A stretch of 64,000 nt of DNA from Streptomyces ochraceiscleroticus (GTDB taxonomy: Bacteria; Actinomycetota; Actinomycetes; Streptomycetales; Streptomycetaceae), in assembly GCF_000720485.1 (NCBI RefSeq), contig NZ_JOAX01000005.1, positions 248,001 through 312,000 of the forward strand, given 5' to 3'. The stretch's first letter is position 1. Each line of letters begins with the position of its first letter. Of this stretch, positions 51,977 to 61,407 are shown piece by piece. The position numbers and the translations under genes were made by a program. Under the pieces are notes generated by a model, which worked only from the letters and a program-made list of their open reading frames with translations, did no database searches and was not told the DNA's origin.

Positions 51977-52804
51977 ATGGACCTGAACACGGTGACCGAG
52001 GTGCGGGACGCCCGCGAGCGCGTCCCCTGGCAGCCGGGCGACGCCTGGCTGGCCGGCGGCACGTTCCTGTTCTCCGAACCCCAGCCGCACGTGCGACGGC
52101 TGGTGGACCTCGGCCGGATGGGCTGGCGGCCGGTCGGCCGGCTGCCGGACGGCGCGCTGGAGATCGCGGCGACCTGCACCATCGCCGAGCTCTCCCGGTA
52201 CGGCCGGTCGCTGGACGCGCCGGCGGCCCCGCTCGTCGAGCAGTGCTGCCGCGCCTTCCTCGCCTCGTTCAAGATCTGGCACCTGGCCACCATCGGCGGC
52301 AACCTCTGCACCGCACTGCCCGCCGCACCGATGACCGCCCTCACCGCCGCACTCGACGGCCGCTGCCTCCTCCGGTCGCAGGCCGGGGTCCTCCGCCGGC
52401 TCCCGGTCACCGAGTTCATCACCGGAGCCGGAGAGCAGAAGCTCGGCGAGGGCGAACTGCTGCGCTCGGTGACGCTCCCCGCCCGCGCGCTGCACCGCCG
52501 TACCGCGTTCCGGCGAGCCTCCCTGTCCGGACTGGGCCGCTCCGGAGCGCTGGTCGTCGCCACCCTCGACCCGGCCGACGCCTCCTTCACCCTGACGGTC
52601 ACCGCCTCGACCGTACGGCCGGTACGACTGTGGTTCCCGGCGCTCCCGGACGCGGCGGCGCTGCGGGACACGCTCGGCGGCGCGGTGCGCGACGGCGACT
52701 GGTGCGACGACCCGCACGGACTGCCCGCCTGGCGGCGGCACATGACGTTCCGGCTGGCCGAGGAGGCCCGGCGGGAACTGGACGAGAGGACCGGCCACTC
52801 GTGA
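51977..52804 (+). CDS. Molybdenum hydroxylase FAD-binding subunit
   Basis: 275 residues of the CoxM/XdhB family: [17 protein letters not shown] in place of the usual [26 protein letters not shown] (FAD site) and [19 protein letters not shown]. It transfers electrons from the Fe-S centres of the partner subunit to NAD or another acceptor. GTGA overlap with the next gene shows a two-gene operon. Confidence 0.9.
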   Translation: MDLNTVTEVRDARERVPWQPGDAWLAGGTFLFSEPQPHVRRLVDLGRMGWRPVGRLPDGALEIAATCTIAELSRYGRSLDAPAAPLVEQCCRAFLASFKIWHLATIGGNLCTALPAAPMTALTAALDGRCLLRSQAGVLRRLPVTEFITGAGEQKLGEGELLRSVTLPARALHRRTAFRRASLSGLGRSGALVVATLDPADASFTLTVTASTVRPVRLWFPALPDAAALRDTLGGAVRDGDWCDDPHGLPAWRRHMTFRLAEEARRELDERTGHS

Positions 52805-55587
52805 CCTTCGGCATCCGCGTCAACGGCCGACCGTACGACATCGCGCCGCACCCCGGCCAGTGCCTCCGCACCTACCTGCGCGAACGCGGCTGGTTCGGCG
52901 TGAAGAAGGGCTGCGACGCGGGAGACTGCGGCGCCTGCACCGTCCACGTCGACGGCGAGCCCGTGCACAGCTGCCTCTACCCCGCCTTCCGCGCCGCCGG
53001 ACGCACCGTCACCACCGTCGAGGGACTCGCCGCGCCGGACGGCGGACTCCACCCCGTACAGCGGCAATTCCTGGACGCGCAGGGCTTCCAGTGCGGCTTC
53101 TGTACGGCCGGCTTCCTGATGACCGCGGCGGCGCTGGACGACGAACAGCTCGCCGACCTGCCGCGCGCCCTGAAGGGCAACCTCTGCCGCTGCACCGGCT
53201 ACCGCGCCGTCGAGGACGCGCTGCGCGGTGTACGGCACACCGAGGAGCCGGGCGCCGGGCAGACGGTGGGCCACAGCCTCCCGGACCCGGCAGGGCCCGC
53301 GATCGTCACCGGCACCGCCCGCTACACCTTCGACCTCGACGTGCCGGGACTGCTGCACATGAAACTGCTGCGCTCGCCGCACGCGCACGCCCGGATCACC
53401 GCCCTCGACACCGCCGCAGCCCTGCGCGTCCCGGGCGTGCACGCCGTCCTCACCCACCACGACGCGCCCGCCCACCACTACTCCAGCGCCCGCCACGAAC
53501 ACCCCGAGGAGGACCCGGCCGACACCCGCCTCCTGGACGACACGGTGCGCCACGTCGGCCAGCGGATCGCGGCCGTCGTCGCCGACACCGAGGCCGCGGC
53601 CGAGGAGGGCTGCCGCCGCATCGAGGTGACGTACGAGGTACTGCCCGCCGTCCTCGACCCGGAGGAGGCCATGCGGCCCGGCGCGCCCGTCGTGCACGAC
53701 AAGGACGCGCGCGAGGCGCGGATCTCCCGGCCCGCGCAGAACATCGCGGGGGAGGTGCACGGCGGGACCGGCGACATCGCGGCGGGTTTCGCCGCCGCCG
53801 ACGCGGTGTACGAGGAGACCTTCCGCACCCAGCGCGTCCAGCACGCCAGTCTGGAAACGCACGGCGCGCTCGCTTGGTTCGAGAACACCGAGAACACGGA
53901 GAACACCGAGGACGGCGCGGGCGCGGTGGGCGGGCAGCGGCTGGTCGTCCGCTCCAGTACCCAGACACCGTTCCTCACCCGCCGCGCCCTGTGCACCCTG
54001 TTCGGCATGGCGCCCGACGCCGTCCGGGTCGTCGCGGGCCGGGTCGGCGGCGGCTTCGGCGGAAAGCAGGAGATGCTGGCCGAGGACATCGTCGCGCTCG
54101 CCGCGCTGCGGCTGCGCCGCCCGGTGAAGCTGGAGTTCACCCGGGCCGAGCAGTTCCACGGTACGACGACCCGGCACCCGTTCACCGTGCGCGTGCGGGC
54201 CGGCGCCCGCCGCGACGGCACGCTCACCGCCCTCCAGGTGCACGTCGTCGCCGACACCGGCGCGTACGGCAACCACGGCCCGAGCGTGCTCCGCCGCGCC
54301 TGCGGCGAGTCACTGGCGCTCTACCGCTGCCCGGCCAAGCGGGCCGACGGCTTCGCGGTCTACACCCACACCGTCCCCGCGGGCGCGTACCGCGGCTACG
54401 GCCTCGGCCAGGTCGTCTTCGCCGTCGAGTCGGCCCTGGACGAACTGGCCCGCCGGCTCGGCCTCGACCCGCTCGCGCTGCGCGAGAAGAACGTCGTCGG
54501 CCCCGGCGAGCCCCTCGTCGGCCCGCTCGGCGCGGAGGCGGACCTGCACCTCGCCGGCTACGGTCTGGACCAGTGCCTGGACATCGTGCGCCGGGCCCGG
54601 GCCGAACCCACCGCACCGGCCCCGGACGACTGGCCGGTCGGCGAGGGGTTCGCCCTGTCGATGCTGGCCACCGCACCGCCCGGCGGCCACCGCGCCACCG
54701 CGCGGGCAGCCCTGACCGCCGACGGCACGTACACGCTCTCCGTCGGCACCGCGGAGTGCGGCAACGGCACCACCACCGTCCTGCGCCAGCTCGCCGCCGC
54801 TGAGCTGGCCACCACCGCAGCGCGCGTCACCGTACGCCAGGCCGACACCGGCCTCGTCCCGCACGACACCGGCACCTTCGGCTCCACCGGTACGGTCGTC
54901 GGCGGCCGGGCCGTGCTGCACGCCGCCCGGGCGCTGGCCACGGCGCTCCGCGCCCGCGCCGCCCGGCACCTGGGCGCCGCGCCGGCCGACTGCCGCCTCA
55001 CGGACGACGCGGTGGTGGCCGGGGACCGCCGGGTGTCCCTCGCCGCGCTGTACGCGGCGGCCCGCGCCGCCGGGCAGGAACCGGCCGCCGACGGCCGGGC
55101 CGGCGGCACCCCGCGCTCGGTCGCCTTCAACGTCCAGTGGTTCCGGGTCGCCGTCGACCCCGGCACCGGCGAGATCCGCGTCCTGCGCAGCGTCCACGCC
55201 GCCGACGCCGGCACGGTGGTGAACCCGATGCAGTGCCGAGGCCAGGTCGAGGGCGGCGTGGCGCAGGCCCTGGGCGCCACGCTCCTGGAGCAGGTACGCA
55301 TCGACGCGCGCGGCGCCGTCACCACCGACACCTTCCGCCGCTACCGGGTGCCCGCCTTCGCCGACGTACCCCGTACGGAAGTGCACTTCGCGGCGGCGGC
55401 CGACACCATCGGGCCGCTGGGCGCGAAGTCGATGAGCGAGGGCCCGTTCAACCCGGTCGCGCCGGCCCTGGCCAACGCGGTGCGGGACGCGACCGGCGTG
55501 CGCTTCACGGAACTCCCGTTCACGCGGGACCGGGTGTGGCGCGTGCTCGACGGGTCGTCATGTGCGGACAGCGGGCGCCGCGCCTGA
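52801..55587 (+). CDS. Molybdenum hydroxylase, fused [2Fe-2S] and molybdopterin subunits
   Basis: 928 residues. About 1-150: two [2Fe-2S] domains ([26 protein letters not shown] and LCRCTGYR). About 170-915: xanthine dehydrogenase-type Mo domains ([30 protein letters not shown], and the catalytic-Glu region [17 protein letters not shown]). It hydroxylates an aldehyde or N-heterocycle; the substrate may be a purine but is unproven. An Asn-Thr-Glu repeat ([11 protein letters not shown]) marks a surface loop near residue 360. GTG start at 52801. Its 3' end overlaps the convergent GNAT gene by 68 bases. Confidence 0.9.
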   Translation: MTFGIRVNGRPYDIAPHPGQCLRTYLRERGWFGVKKGCDAGDCGACTVHVDGEPVHSCLYPAFRAAGRTVTTVEGLAAPDGGLHPVQRQFLDAQGFQCGFCTAGFLMTAAALDDEQLADLPRALKGNLCRCTGYRAVEDALRGVRHTEEPGAGQTVGHSLPDPAGPAIVTGTARYTFDLDVPGLLHMKLLRSPHAHARITALDTAAALRVPGVHAVLTHHDAPAHHYSSARHEHPEEDPADTRLLDDTVRHVGQRIAAVVADTEAAAEEGCRRIEVTYEVLPAVLDPEEAMRPGAPVVHDKDAREARISRPAQNIAGEVHGGTGDIAAGFAAADAVYEETFRTQRVQHASLETHGALAWFENTENTENTEDGAGAVGGQRLVVRSSTQTPFLTRRALCTLFGMAPDAVRVVAGRVGGGFGGKQEMLAEDIVALAALRLRRPVKLEFTRAEQFHGTTTRHPFTVRVRAGARRDGTLTALQVHVVADTGAYGNHGPSVLRRACGESLALYRCPAKRADGFAVYTHTVPAGAYRGYGLGQVVFAVESALDELARRLGLDPLALREKNVVGPGEPLVGPLGAEADLHLAGYGLDQCLDIVRRARAEPTAPAPDDWPVGEGFALSMLATAPPGGHRATARAALTADGTYTLSVGTAECGNGTTTVLRQLAAAELATTAARVTVRQADTGLVPHDTGTFGSTGTVVGGRAVLHAARALATALRARAARHLGAAPADCRLTDDAVVAGDRRVSLAALYAAARAAGQEPAADGRAGGTPRSVAFNVQWFRVAVDPGTGEIRVLRSVHAADAGTVVNPMQCRGQVEGGVAQALGATLLEQVRIDARGAVTTDTFRRYRVPAFADVPRTEVHFAAAADTIGPLGAKSMSEGPFNPVAPALANAVRDATGVRFTELPFTRDRVWRVLDGSSCADSGRRA

Positions 55588-55981
55588 GAAAGGGGGCGGG
55601 GAAGGCGAGGGCGGTCTCCTCGGCCATCGCCGCGAAGAACCGGCGGCCGTCGGCGGTCTGCCGGGAGGTGTACCAGCGGTAGTCCAGGGCCGGGGCGAGC
55701 GCCCGGTGCAGCGCCTCGCGGGCCAGCCCCCGGCCCCGCCAGCGCTCGGCCACGGCGATGTTGCGGAGGTAGCCGCGCCGGCACGCGTGGCAGAGCTGGT
55801 ACTCCAGCCGCCCCACGACCCGCCCCGCCGCATCGCACACCACGATCGCCCGGCGCCCGGCCGGCACCACGGGCCCGGCCGGGCGGAAGACGACGGCGAG
55901 GGCATCCGGAACGGGACCGCCGCGCGGCCTGGGAAGCACCCGTAACCGCGCCCGTCGCCCGGGCACTCGCGGTGCCGCCAT
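55520..55981 (-). CDS. GNAT-family N-acetyltransferase
   Basis: 153 residues with the acetyl-CoA motif [21 protein letters not shown]. It begins at ATG 55981 with GGGAGG seven bases upstream. The substrate is unknown. The last 22 codons lie on the opposite strand of the molybdenum hydroxylase 3' end, so one of the two tails may be non-conserved. Confidence 0.75.
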   Translation of the reverse strand: MAAPRVPGRRARLRVLPRPRGGPVPDALAVVFRPAGPVVPAGRRAIVVCDAAGRVVGRLEYQLCHACRRGYLRNIAVAERWRGRGLAREALHRALAPALDYRWYTSRQTADGRRFFAAMAEETALAFPAPFLRRGARCPHMTTRRARATPGPA

Positions 55982-56117
55982 GCGTACCTCCCGCCCGGGG
56001 CGCGGCGGCCGGGGTCGGTCCCGGTCACCGGCGCCGCCTTCTACAGGCTTGTAGAGTACGCGCGTCCACGGGCCGTTGGGGCGGTGTCCTTGTCGCTGGG
56101 GCGCCGGGGTGTCGGCG

Positions 56118-56153
56118 TTGTCAGTGGGCCGTTGGTTGTCAGTGGGCCGTTGG
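56118..56153. repeat. Perfect 18-base tandem duplication
   Basis: TTGTCAGTGGGCCGTTGG occurs twice head to tail; a further partial copy (CGTTGTCAGT) follows at 56162-56171. It lies about 200 bases before the AraC start. Confidence 0.8.
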
Positions 56154-56167
56154 CGCACCGGCGTTGT

Positions 56168-56185
56168 CAGTACCCCCCGGTACTG
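56168..56185. promoter_or_regulatory. CAGTACC palindrome before the AraC gene
   Basis: CAGTACC and GGTACTG flank CCCC. It is operator-sized; its GGTAC core also occurs in the three elements downstream. Confidence 0.45.
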
Positions 56186-56227
56186 TGTTGAGAAGGGGAC
56201 CTCGTGCACCCCCATGGGGGAAGCGGG

Positions 56228-56313
56228 GGCGGAAACGGTACGCCGCCTGCTGGGGGAAGTGGGGGGGCGGAAACGGTACGCCGCATGCGAACCGGGCGGA
56301 AACGGTACGCCGC
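56228..56313 (+). repeat. Three copies of GGCGGAAACGGTACGCCGC
   Basis: The 19-base element occurs at 56228-56246, 56266-56284 and 56295-56313. Copies two and three are followed by the same ATGCGAACCGG. Start-to-start distances are 38 and 29 bases, not multiples of three, so the copies fall in different frames and are not a coding repeat. They end 36 bases before the AraC start and look like binding sites. Confidence 0.75.
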
Positions 56314-56349
56314 ATGCGAACCGGCGCGCAGGCGGGAGGACGGGAGTCG

Positions 56350-57240
56350 ATGGCCGAGCTCGGGCTGCAGGACACCCACGGGATCCTGGACCGGCCGTGG
56401 GTCCGGCCGGAGCGGACCAGCGCGGGTCTGGGCTGGGAGCACCTCTACCTCTCCAGCCAGCGGGAACTGCCGTACCGGGACGCCTTCGACGGGGCGCGCA
56501 GCCATCTGCTGATCCTGCATCTGGACGGCCCGGTGACCGTGCGCCGCGGCCGGCGCGGGCTCGCCTCGGCCCGGCGCATCCTGCCCGGCGGGCTCTTCCT
56601 GCACCCGGCCGACACGGAGCTGGATGTCGAGCTGGGTGGCCGGCTGGACACCGTGCACGTCTACCTGGCGGACGAGGCGCTGCAGGCGGCGGCTGGGGAG
56701 GCCGGAGGGCGCCGGGTGCGGCTCGTCGAGGAGTTCGGCGTCACCGATCCGCTGCTGGAACAGCTCGTCCGCGCGCTGGAAGGGGTCGTACGCGACTGGG
56801 AGCCGGGCGCCGTGACGTATGCGGATCAGCTCGCCACGATGATCGCCGGGCAGCTCGCCCGGCACCACAGCACCCGCCGCCCGGCTCCGGCCCTGCCCGC
56901 CACCCGCTCCCGCAGCGGCCTGACGGAGCGCCAGTTCGACGCCGTGCGCGAGCTGCTGGACACCCGGCTCGCGGAGCCGCTGCCGCTCGCCGACCTCGCG
57001 GCGGCCGCCAACTTGAGCGTCAGTCAGTTCGCGCGCAGCTTTAAGGCGCGCACCGGGCTGCCGCCGCACAGGTACCTCATGCGGCTGCGCGTGGAACAGG
57101 CGGCGCGGCTGCTGCGGACCACCACCGTGCCGATCAGCGAGGTCGCCGCGCGCTGCGGCTTCTCGCACCAGGAGCATCTGACGCGGGTGCTGCGCGCGCA
57201 GCTCGGGACGACGCCGGGGGCGCTGCGGCGCGGTGAGTGA
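56350..57240 (+). CDS. AraC-family transcriptional regulator
   Basis: 296 residues: an N-terminal cupin-like sensing domain (HLLILHLDGPVTVRRG, LPGGLFLHPADTELDVEL) and a C-terminal AraC double helix-turn-helix (about 195-292; LADLAAAANLSVSQFARSFK, ISEVAARCGFSHQEHLTRVL). It directly precedes the hydroxyquinol-pathway genes and probably activates them when an aromatic substrate binds. GGGAG lies close to ATG 56350. The unusual repeats upstream may be its own sites. Confidence 0.9.
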   Translation: MAELGLQDTHGILDRPWVRPERTSAGLGWEHLYLSSQRELPYRDAFDGARSHLLILHLDGPVTVRRGRRGLASARRILPGGLFLHPADTELDVELGGRLDTVHVYLADEALQAAAGEAGGRRVRLVEEFGVTDPLLEQLVRALEGVVRDWEPGAVTYADQLATMIAGQLARHHSTRRPAPALPATRSRSGLTERQFDAVRELLDTRLAEPLPLADLAAAANLSVSQFARSFKARTGLPPHRYLMRLRVEQAARLLRTTTVPISEVAARCGFSHQEHLTRVLRAQLGTTPGALRRGE

Positions 57241-57274
57241 GGCCGTCCCGCCGCTGTCCGTATGAATGCGTCTT

Positions 57275-57305
57275 TCGTGCAGGCGCGACAGCGGGATCGT
57301 GCAGG
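57275..57305 (+). promoter_or_regulatory. Direct repeat, likely AraC-protein sites
   Basis: TCGTGCAGG occurs at 57275-57283 and 57297-57305, 22 bases apart, which is two turns of DNA on one face. That is the usual arrangement for AraC-family activators, and it ends 35 bases before the start of the dioxygenase gene. Confidence 0.5.
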
Positions 57306-57340
57306 AGCGTGCGCGTACGTCGGCGCGATACTCATCTCTC

Positions 57341-59287
57341 ATGCGCGCATTCACCTACTCCAGCCAACCCGCCCGGGTGGTCTTCGGTGCCGGGACGCTG
57401 AGCCGCCTGCCCGAGGAAGTGGCCCGCCTGGGCGCCACCCGCGCCCTGATCCTCACCACGCCGGGCCGCACGGACCTGGCCCGCCGGACCCGGGAGATCC
57501 TGGGCGCCGCGGCGGCCGGGGAGTTCGCCGGCGCGGCGATGCACACCCCCGTCGACGTCACCGAGCGGGCCGTCGCCGTCGCCCGCGAACTGGCCGCCGA
57601 CTGCCTGGTCGCCGTCGGCGGCGGCTCGACGACCGGCCTGGCCAAGGCGGTGTCCGTACGGACCGGACTGCCGCAGCTCGTCGTCCCCACCACCTACGCC
57701 GGGTCCGAGGCCACGCCCGTACTGGGGGAGACCGAGAGCGGCACCAAGACCACTCGCTCGGCGCCGGAGATCCGGCCCGGCACCGTCCTGTACGACGTCG
57801 ACCTGACGCTCGGCCTGCCGGTACCGGTCTCCGTCACGAGCGGCATCAACGCGATGGCGCACGCGGTCGAGGCACTGTACGCGCCGGAGACCGACCCGGT
57901 GACGGACCAACTGGCGCTCCAGTCCATCGAGTTGCTGGCCGGTGCGCTGCCCCGGATCGTCGCCGACCCCGCCGACCGGGAGGCCCGCGCCGACGCGCTG
58001 GAGGCCGCCTGGCTGGCCGGCACCTGCCTCGGCAGCGTCGGCATGGGCCTGCACCACAAGCTGTGCCACACCCTCGGCGGCTCCTTCGGCCTGCCGCACG
58101 CCCCCACGCACACCGTCGTGCTCCCGTACGCCATGGCCTACAACGCGCCCGCCGCGCCCGACGCCATGCGCCGCATCGCCCGCGCCCTCGGCGCCGCCGA
58201 CGCGCCCACCGCCGTACACGACCTGATCCGGCGCCTCGGCGCACCGACGAGCCTGGCCGAACTCGGTCTGGCGGAAACCGATCTGCCGCACGCGGTGGAA
58301 CTCGCCACCGCCACGCCTTACCCCAACCCCCGCGAAGTCACCACGGACGGCATCGCCGCCCTCCTGCAGGCCGCCTTCTCGGGCCGCCGCCCGGCCCCCG
58401 CCGCGCCCCTCGCCGACTCCCTGCACACCCTCCTCGCCCAGGTCACCGCCGGTTTCGAGGGCGCGCCCGACGCCCGCGTACGGCAACTGCTGACCGATCT
58501 CACCCGCCGTCTGCACGGCTTCGTCGCCGACAACGACCTCACCGACGCCGAATGGCGGTACGCGATCGACTTCCTGACCCGCACCGGGCAGCAGTGCTCC
58601 GCGACCCGGCAGGAATTCATCCTGCTCTCCGACACCCTCGGCATCTCCAGCGCGGTCGACCTGCTCACCAACTCCCGTACCGCCGAGAGCACTCCGTCCG
58701 CCGTCCTCGGCCCGTTCTACGTCGAGGGCCCGCCGCCGCTGCCCGACGGCGCCGACCTCGCCGAGGGGCTGCCGGGCACCCCGATGTACGCCTCCGTGCG
58801 GATCACCGACCTGGAGGGGAAGCCGCTGGCCGGGGCCGCGGCCGACATCTGGCAGTCCAACGAGGACGGCTACTACGACGTCCAGCTTCCCGACCTCGAC
58901 GGGCCCCAACTGCGCGCCCGCTTCCGCGCCGACGACGAGGGACGCATCCGCTTCCGCTCCATCCTGCCGTCGGAGTACCCGATCCCCGACGACGGACCGG
59001 TGGGGCAGATGCTCGCCGCGGTCGGCCGCCACCCCTACCGCGCCCCGCACGTCCACTTCATGATCAGCGCACCCGGGCGGCGCACGCTCGTCACCCAGCT
59101 CTTCGTCGCGGGCGGCGCCTACATCGACGCCGACTGCGTCTTCGGCGTCAAGGACGCGCTGGTCATCGACTTCCCCGAGCACCACGGTCCGGCCCCCGAC
59201 GGTCGGCCCACGGACGGCCCGTGGCGGTCGCTCGACTACACCTTCCGCCTCGCCCCCGCCACCGAAGCCCCCTCCGGAGACAAGTAA
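57341..59287 (+). CDS. Bifunctional maleylacetate reductase / hydroxyquinol 1,2-dioxygenase
   Basis: 648 residues. About 1-350: iron-type alcohol dehydrogenase fold of maleylacetate reductase (VVFGAGTLSRLPEEVA, VAVGGGSTTGLAKAV, HHKLCHTLGGSFGLPHAPTH). About 365-648: intradiol dioxygenase (VLGPFYVEG; Fe ligands in DGYYDVQLPD, SEYPIPDDGP and APHVHFMI). One chain thus opens the ring of hydroxyquinol to maleylacetate and reduces it to 3-oxoadipate. The usual state is two genes. The start at 57341 is chosen at the reductase N-terminus (MRAFTYSS); it has no ribosome site, and GATACT 57327-57332 suggests a leaderless mRNA. Confidence 0.9.
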   Translation: MRAFTYSSQPARVVFGAGTLSRLPEEVARLGATRALILTTPGRTDLARRTREILGAAAAGEFAGAAMHTPVDVTERAVAVARELAADCLVAVGGGSTTGLAKAVSVRTGLPQLVVPTTYAGSEATPVLGETESGTKTTRSAPEIRPGTVLYDVDLTLGLPVPVSVTSGINAMAHAVEALYAPETDPVTDQLALQSIELLAGALPRIVADPADREARADALEAAWLAGTCLGSVGMGLHHKLCHTLGGSFGLPHAPTHTVVLPYAMAYNAPAAPDAMRRIARALGAADAPTAVHDLIRRLGAPTSLAELGLAETDLPHAVELATATPYPNPREVTTDGIAALLQAAFSGRRPAPAAPLADSLHTLLAQVTAGFEGAPDARVRQLLTDLTRRLHGFVADNDLTDAEWRYAIDFLTRTGQQCSATRQEFILLSDTLGISSAVDLLTNSRTAESTPSAVLGPFYVEGPPPLPDGADLAEGLPGTPMYASVRITDLEGKPLAGAAADIWQSNEDGYYDVQLPDLDGPQLRARFRADDEGRIRFRSILPSEYPIPDDGPVGQMLAAVGRHPYRAPHVHFMISAPGRRTLVTQLFVAGGAYIDADCVFGVKDALVIDFPEHHGPAPDGRPTDGPWRSLDYTFRLAPATEAPSGDK

Positions 59288-59291
59288 GCAC

Positions 59292-61067
59292 ATGACCGAC
59301 CCCACCACCCACGACGATGCCTACGACACCGACGTCCTCGTGGTCGGCAGCGGCCCCGCCGGCGGCAGCGCCGCGCTGCTGCTCGCCACGTACGGCATAC
59401 GCACCACGCTGGTCAGCAAGTACGGCTGGACCGCCAACACGCCCCGCGCCCACATCACCAACCAGCGCACCCTGGAAGTCCTGCGCGATCTCGGCATCGA
59501 GGACCAGGCGCTGGCCGCCGGCACCCCGCAGCACCTGATGGGCGACACCGTGCTGTGCACCGCGCTCACCGGCGAGGAGATCGGCCGCATCCGTACCTGG
59601 GGCACGGGGGACGACCGGCTCACCGAGTACACCGCGGCCAGCCCCTGCCCGATGACCGACCTGCCGCAGACGTACCTCGAACCGATCCTGGTGAGCAACG
59701 CCGCCGCGCGCGGCGCCAAGGTCCGCTTCGACACCGAGTTCGTCCGTCTGGAACAGGACGAGGACGGCGTCACGGCCTATCTCCACGACCGGCTGCGCGG
59801 CGACGACTTCACGATGCGCGCCCGCTACCTGATCGGCGCGGACGGCGCCCGCAGCCGCGTCGCCGAGCAGGCCGGGCTGCCGATCGCCGGGCAGGAGGGC
59901 AAGGCGGGCAGCATGAACATCGTCTTCCGGGCCGACCTGAGCGCGCACGTCGCCCACCGCCCCAGCGTCCTGTACTGGGTCATGCGCCCCGGCGCCGAGA
60001 CCGGCGGCATCGGCATGGGTCTGGTCCGGATGGTCCGCCCCTGGAACGAGTGGCTGCTGACCTGGGGTTACGACATCGACCAGGCGCCCCCGGAGATCGA
60101 TGAGGCGGAGGCCCGCCGAATCGTCCACGACCTCGTCGGTGACGACTCGATCGAGGTCGAGATCACCTCCACGTCCCTGTGGACCGTCAACCACACCTAC
60201 GCCACCCGCTACTCCACCGGCCGGGTGTTCTGTGCCGGGGACGCCGTGCACCGCCACCCGCCGTCCAACGGCCTCGGCTCCAACACCTCCGTCCAGGACG
60301 CCCACAACCTCGCCTGGAAGCTGGCGATGGTGGTGCGCGGCGAGGCGGGCGAGGGCCTGCTCGACACCTACACCGCCGAACGCGCCCCGGTCGGCAAGCA
60401 GATCGTCGACCGTGCCAACCTCAGCCGCGACCAGTTCGGCCCGATCTTCCGGGCGCTGGGCATCGGCGGCGGCCTCGACCAGGAGGGCATCGCGGGCGCG
60501 CTGGCCGCCTGCCGGGCACCGGACGCGGAGGGCGCGCGGCGGCGGCGCGAGCTGGACGCGGCGATCGAGCTGAAGAACTACGAATTCAACGCGCACGGTG
60601 TGGAGCTGAACCAGCGGTACGCCTCCGCCGCTGTGCTGGACGACGGCAGCCCGGCCGAGGAGTGGCCGCGCGACCGGGAGTTGTACCACCAGCCGAGCAC
60701 CCGCCCCGGTGCGAAGCTGCCGCACGCTTGGCTGACGGATGCGTACGGCCGCCGCCTCTCCACCCTCGACCTCGTCGGGAAGGGCAGGTTCATCCTGGTC
60801 ACCGGCGTGTCAGGGGTGGCGTGGGAGGCGGCGGGCGAAGCCTGCGCCGCGGATCTCGGCGTGCCGCTGGCCACCGTACGCATCGGCTCGGACGCCGCCC
60901 GGGACGCGTACGGCGACTGGCGGTGCCGCAGTGAAACCGAGGAGGCGGGCTGTCTGCTGGTCCGCCCGGACGGCTATGTCGCCTGGCGGCGCGGCACGGC
61001 ACCGGACACCGCGGAGGCGGCCGCCGCCGAGCTGCGCAAGGCTCTGGAGGCGGTGCTGCAGCGCTGA
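59292..61067 (+). CDS. FAD-dependent aromatic monooxygenase, TfdB-like
   Basis: 591 residues, the size of 2,4-dichlorophenol/phenol hydroxylases of the PheA/TfdB group. It has FAD site VLVVGSGPAGGSAALLLA, the DG motif LIGADGARSRV, GD motif VFCAGDAVHRHPPSNGLG and a thioredoxin-like C-terminal domain. It lies four bases after the dioxygenase gene. In this context it probably hydroxylates resorcinol or a related phenol to hydroxyquinol using NAD(P)H and O2. Confidence 0.9.
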   Translation: MTDPTTHDDAYDTDVLVVGSGPAGGSAALLLATYGIRTTLVSKYGWTANTPRAHITNQRTLEVLRDLGIEDQALAAGTPQHLMGDTVLCTALTGEEIGRIRTWGTGDDRLTEYTAASPCPMTDLPQTYLEPILVSNAAARGAKVRFDTEFVRLEQDEDGVTAYLHDRLRGDDFTMRARYLIGADGARSRVAEQAGLPIAGQEGKAGSMNIVFRADLSAHVAHRPSVLYWVMRPGAETGGIGMGLVRMVRPWNEWLLTWGYDIDQAPPEIDEAEARRIVHDLVGDDSIEVEITSTSLWTVNHTYATRYSTGRVFCAGDAVHRHPPSNGLGSNTSVQDAHNLAWKLAMVVRGEAGEGLLDTYTAERAPVGKQIVDRANLSRDQFGPIFRALGIGGGLDQEGIAGALAACRAPDAEGARRRRELDAAIELKNYEFNAHGVELNQRYASAAVLDDGSPAEEWPRDRELYHQPSTRPGAKLPHAWLTDAYGRRLSTLDLVGKGRFILVTGVSGVAWEAAGEACAADLGVPLATVRIGSDAARDAYGDWRCRSETEEAGCLLVRPDGYVAWRRGTAPDTAEAAAAELRKALEAVLQR

Positions 61068-61092
61068 GGAAGCGCTGACGGAGCGCTGAGGG
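61060..61092. repeat. Three 11-base tandem repeats at a stop codon
   Basis: AGCGCTGAGGA, AGCGCTGACGG and AGCGCTGAGGG follow each other across the stop of the monooxygenase gene; each contains a TGA and the palindrome AGCGCT. They probably arose by slippage. Confidence 0.7.
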
Positions 61093-61101
61093 GCCGCAGA
61101 G

Positions 61102-61407
61102 TCAGGAGGACGCCGGCGGGAACGGCACCACGACCGTTCCCGTCCCGGCGTCGTCGTAGATGACGTGCGTGCTCGCCGAGCCGCAGCTCAGCACCAGCAG
61201 GCCGATGGCGCAGGCCACGGCCACCACCGTCAGCACCAGAATGCCGAGCAGCGCCTTGCGGCGCACCGCGCGGCGCCGCCAGTCCGCCTGGCCCTTGCGG
61301 TACGCCTGCGGCGGCGCGGACACCGAGGAGGCGACGTCGTCCAGGGCCCGGCGCAGCCATTCCTCGGACCCGTCCGGCACCGCTTCGGTACCCACCTCGT
61401 CCGTCAC
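61102..61407 (-). CDS. Small membrane protein downstream of a SigE-family sigma factor
   Basis: 101 residues: a cytoplasmic N-terminal part (SEEWLRRALDDVASSV), one transmembrane helix (LLGILVLTVVAVACAIGLLVL) and a short outer tail with a single Cys. GTG 61407 overlaps the sigma gene stop (GTGA). Position and topology fit a small anti-sigma or accessory protein, but no anti-sigma zinc motif is present. Confidence 0.7.
   Translation of the reverse strand: MTDEVGTEAVPDGSEEWLRRALDDVASSVSAPPQAYRKGQADWRRRAVRRKALLGILVLTVVAVACAIGLLVLSCGSASTHVIYDDAGTGTVVVPFPPASS

Larger units (their letters stand above)
55982..56349. other. 368-base repeat-rich control region before the AraC gene
   Basis: No gene supported. 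It contains an 18-base tandem duplication (56118-56153), a CAGTACC/GGTACTG palindrome (56168-56185) and three copies of a 19-base element (56228-56313), all listed separately. G+C-rich G-tracts fill the rest. Confidence 0.7.

Noticed and set aside
56228..56313. Repeats considered as a CRISPR array
   Set aside because: Only three copies, spacers of 19 and 10 bases, and no cas genes; a regulatory array fits better.
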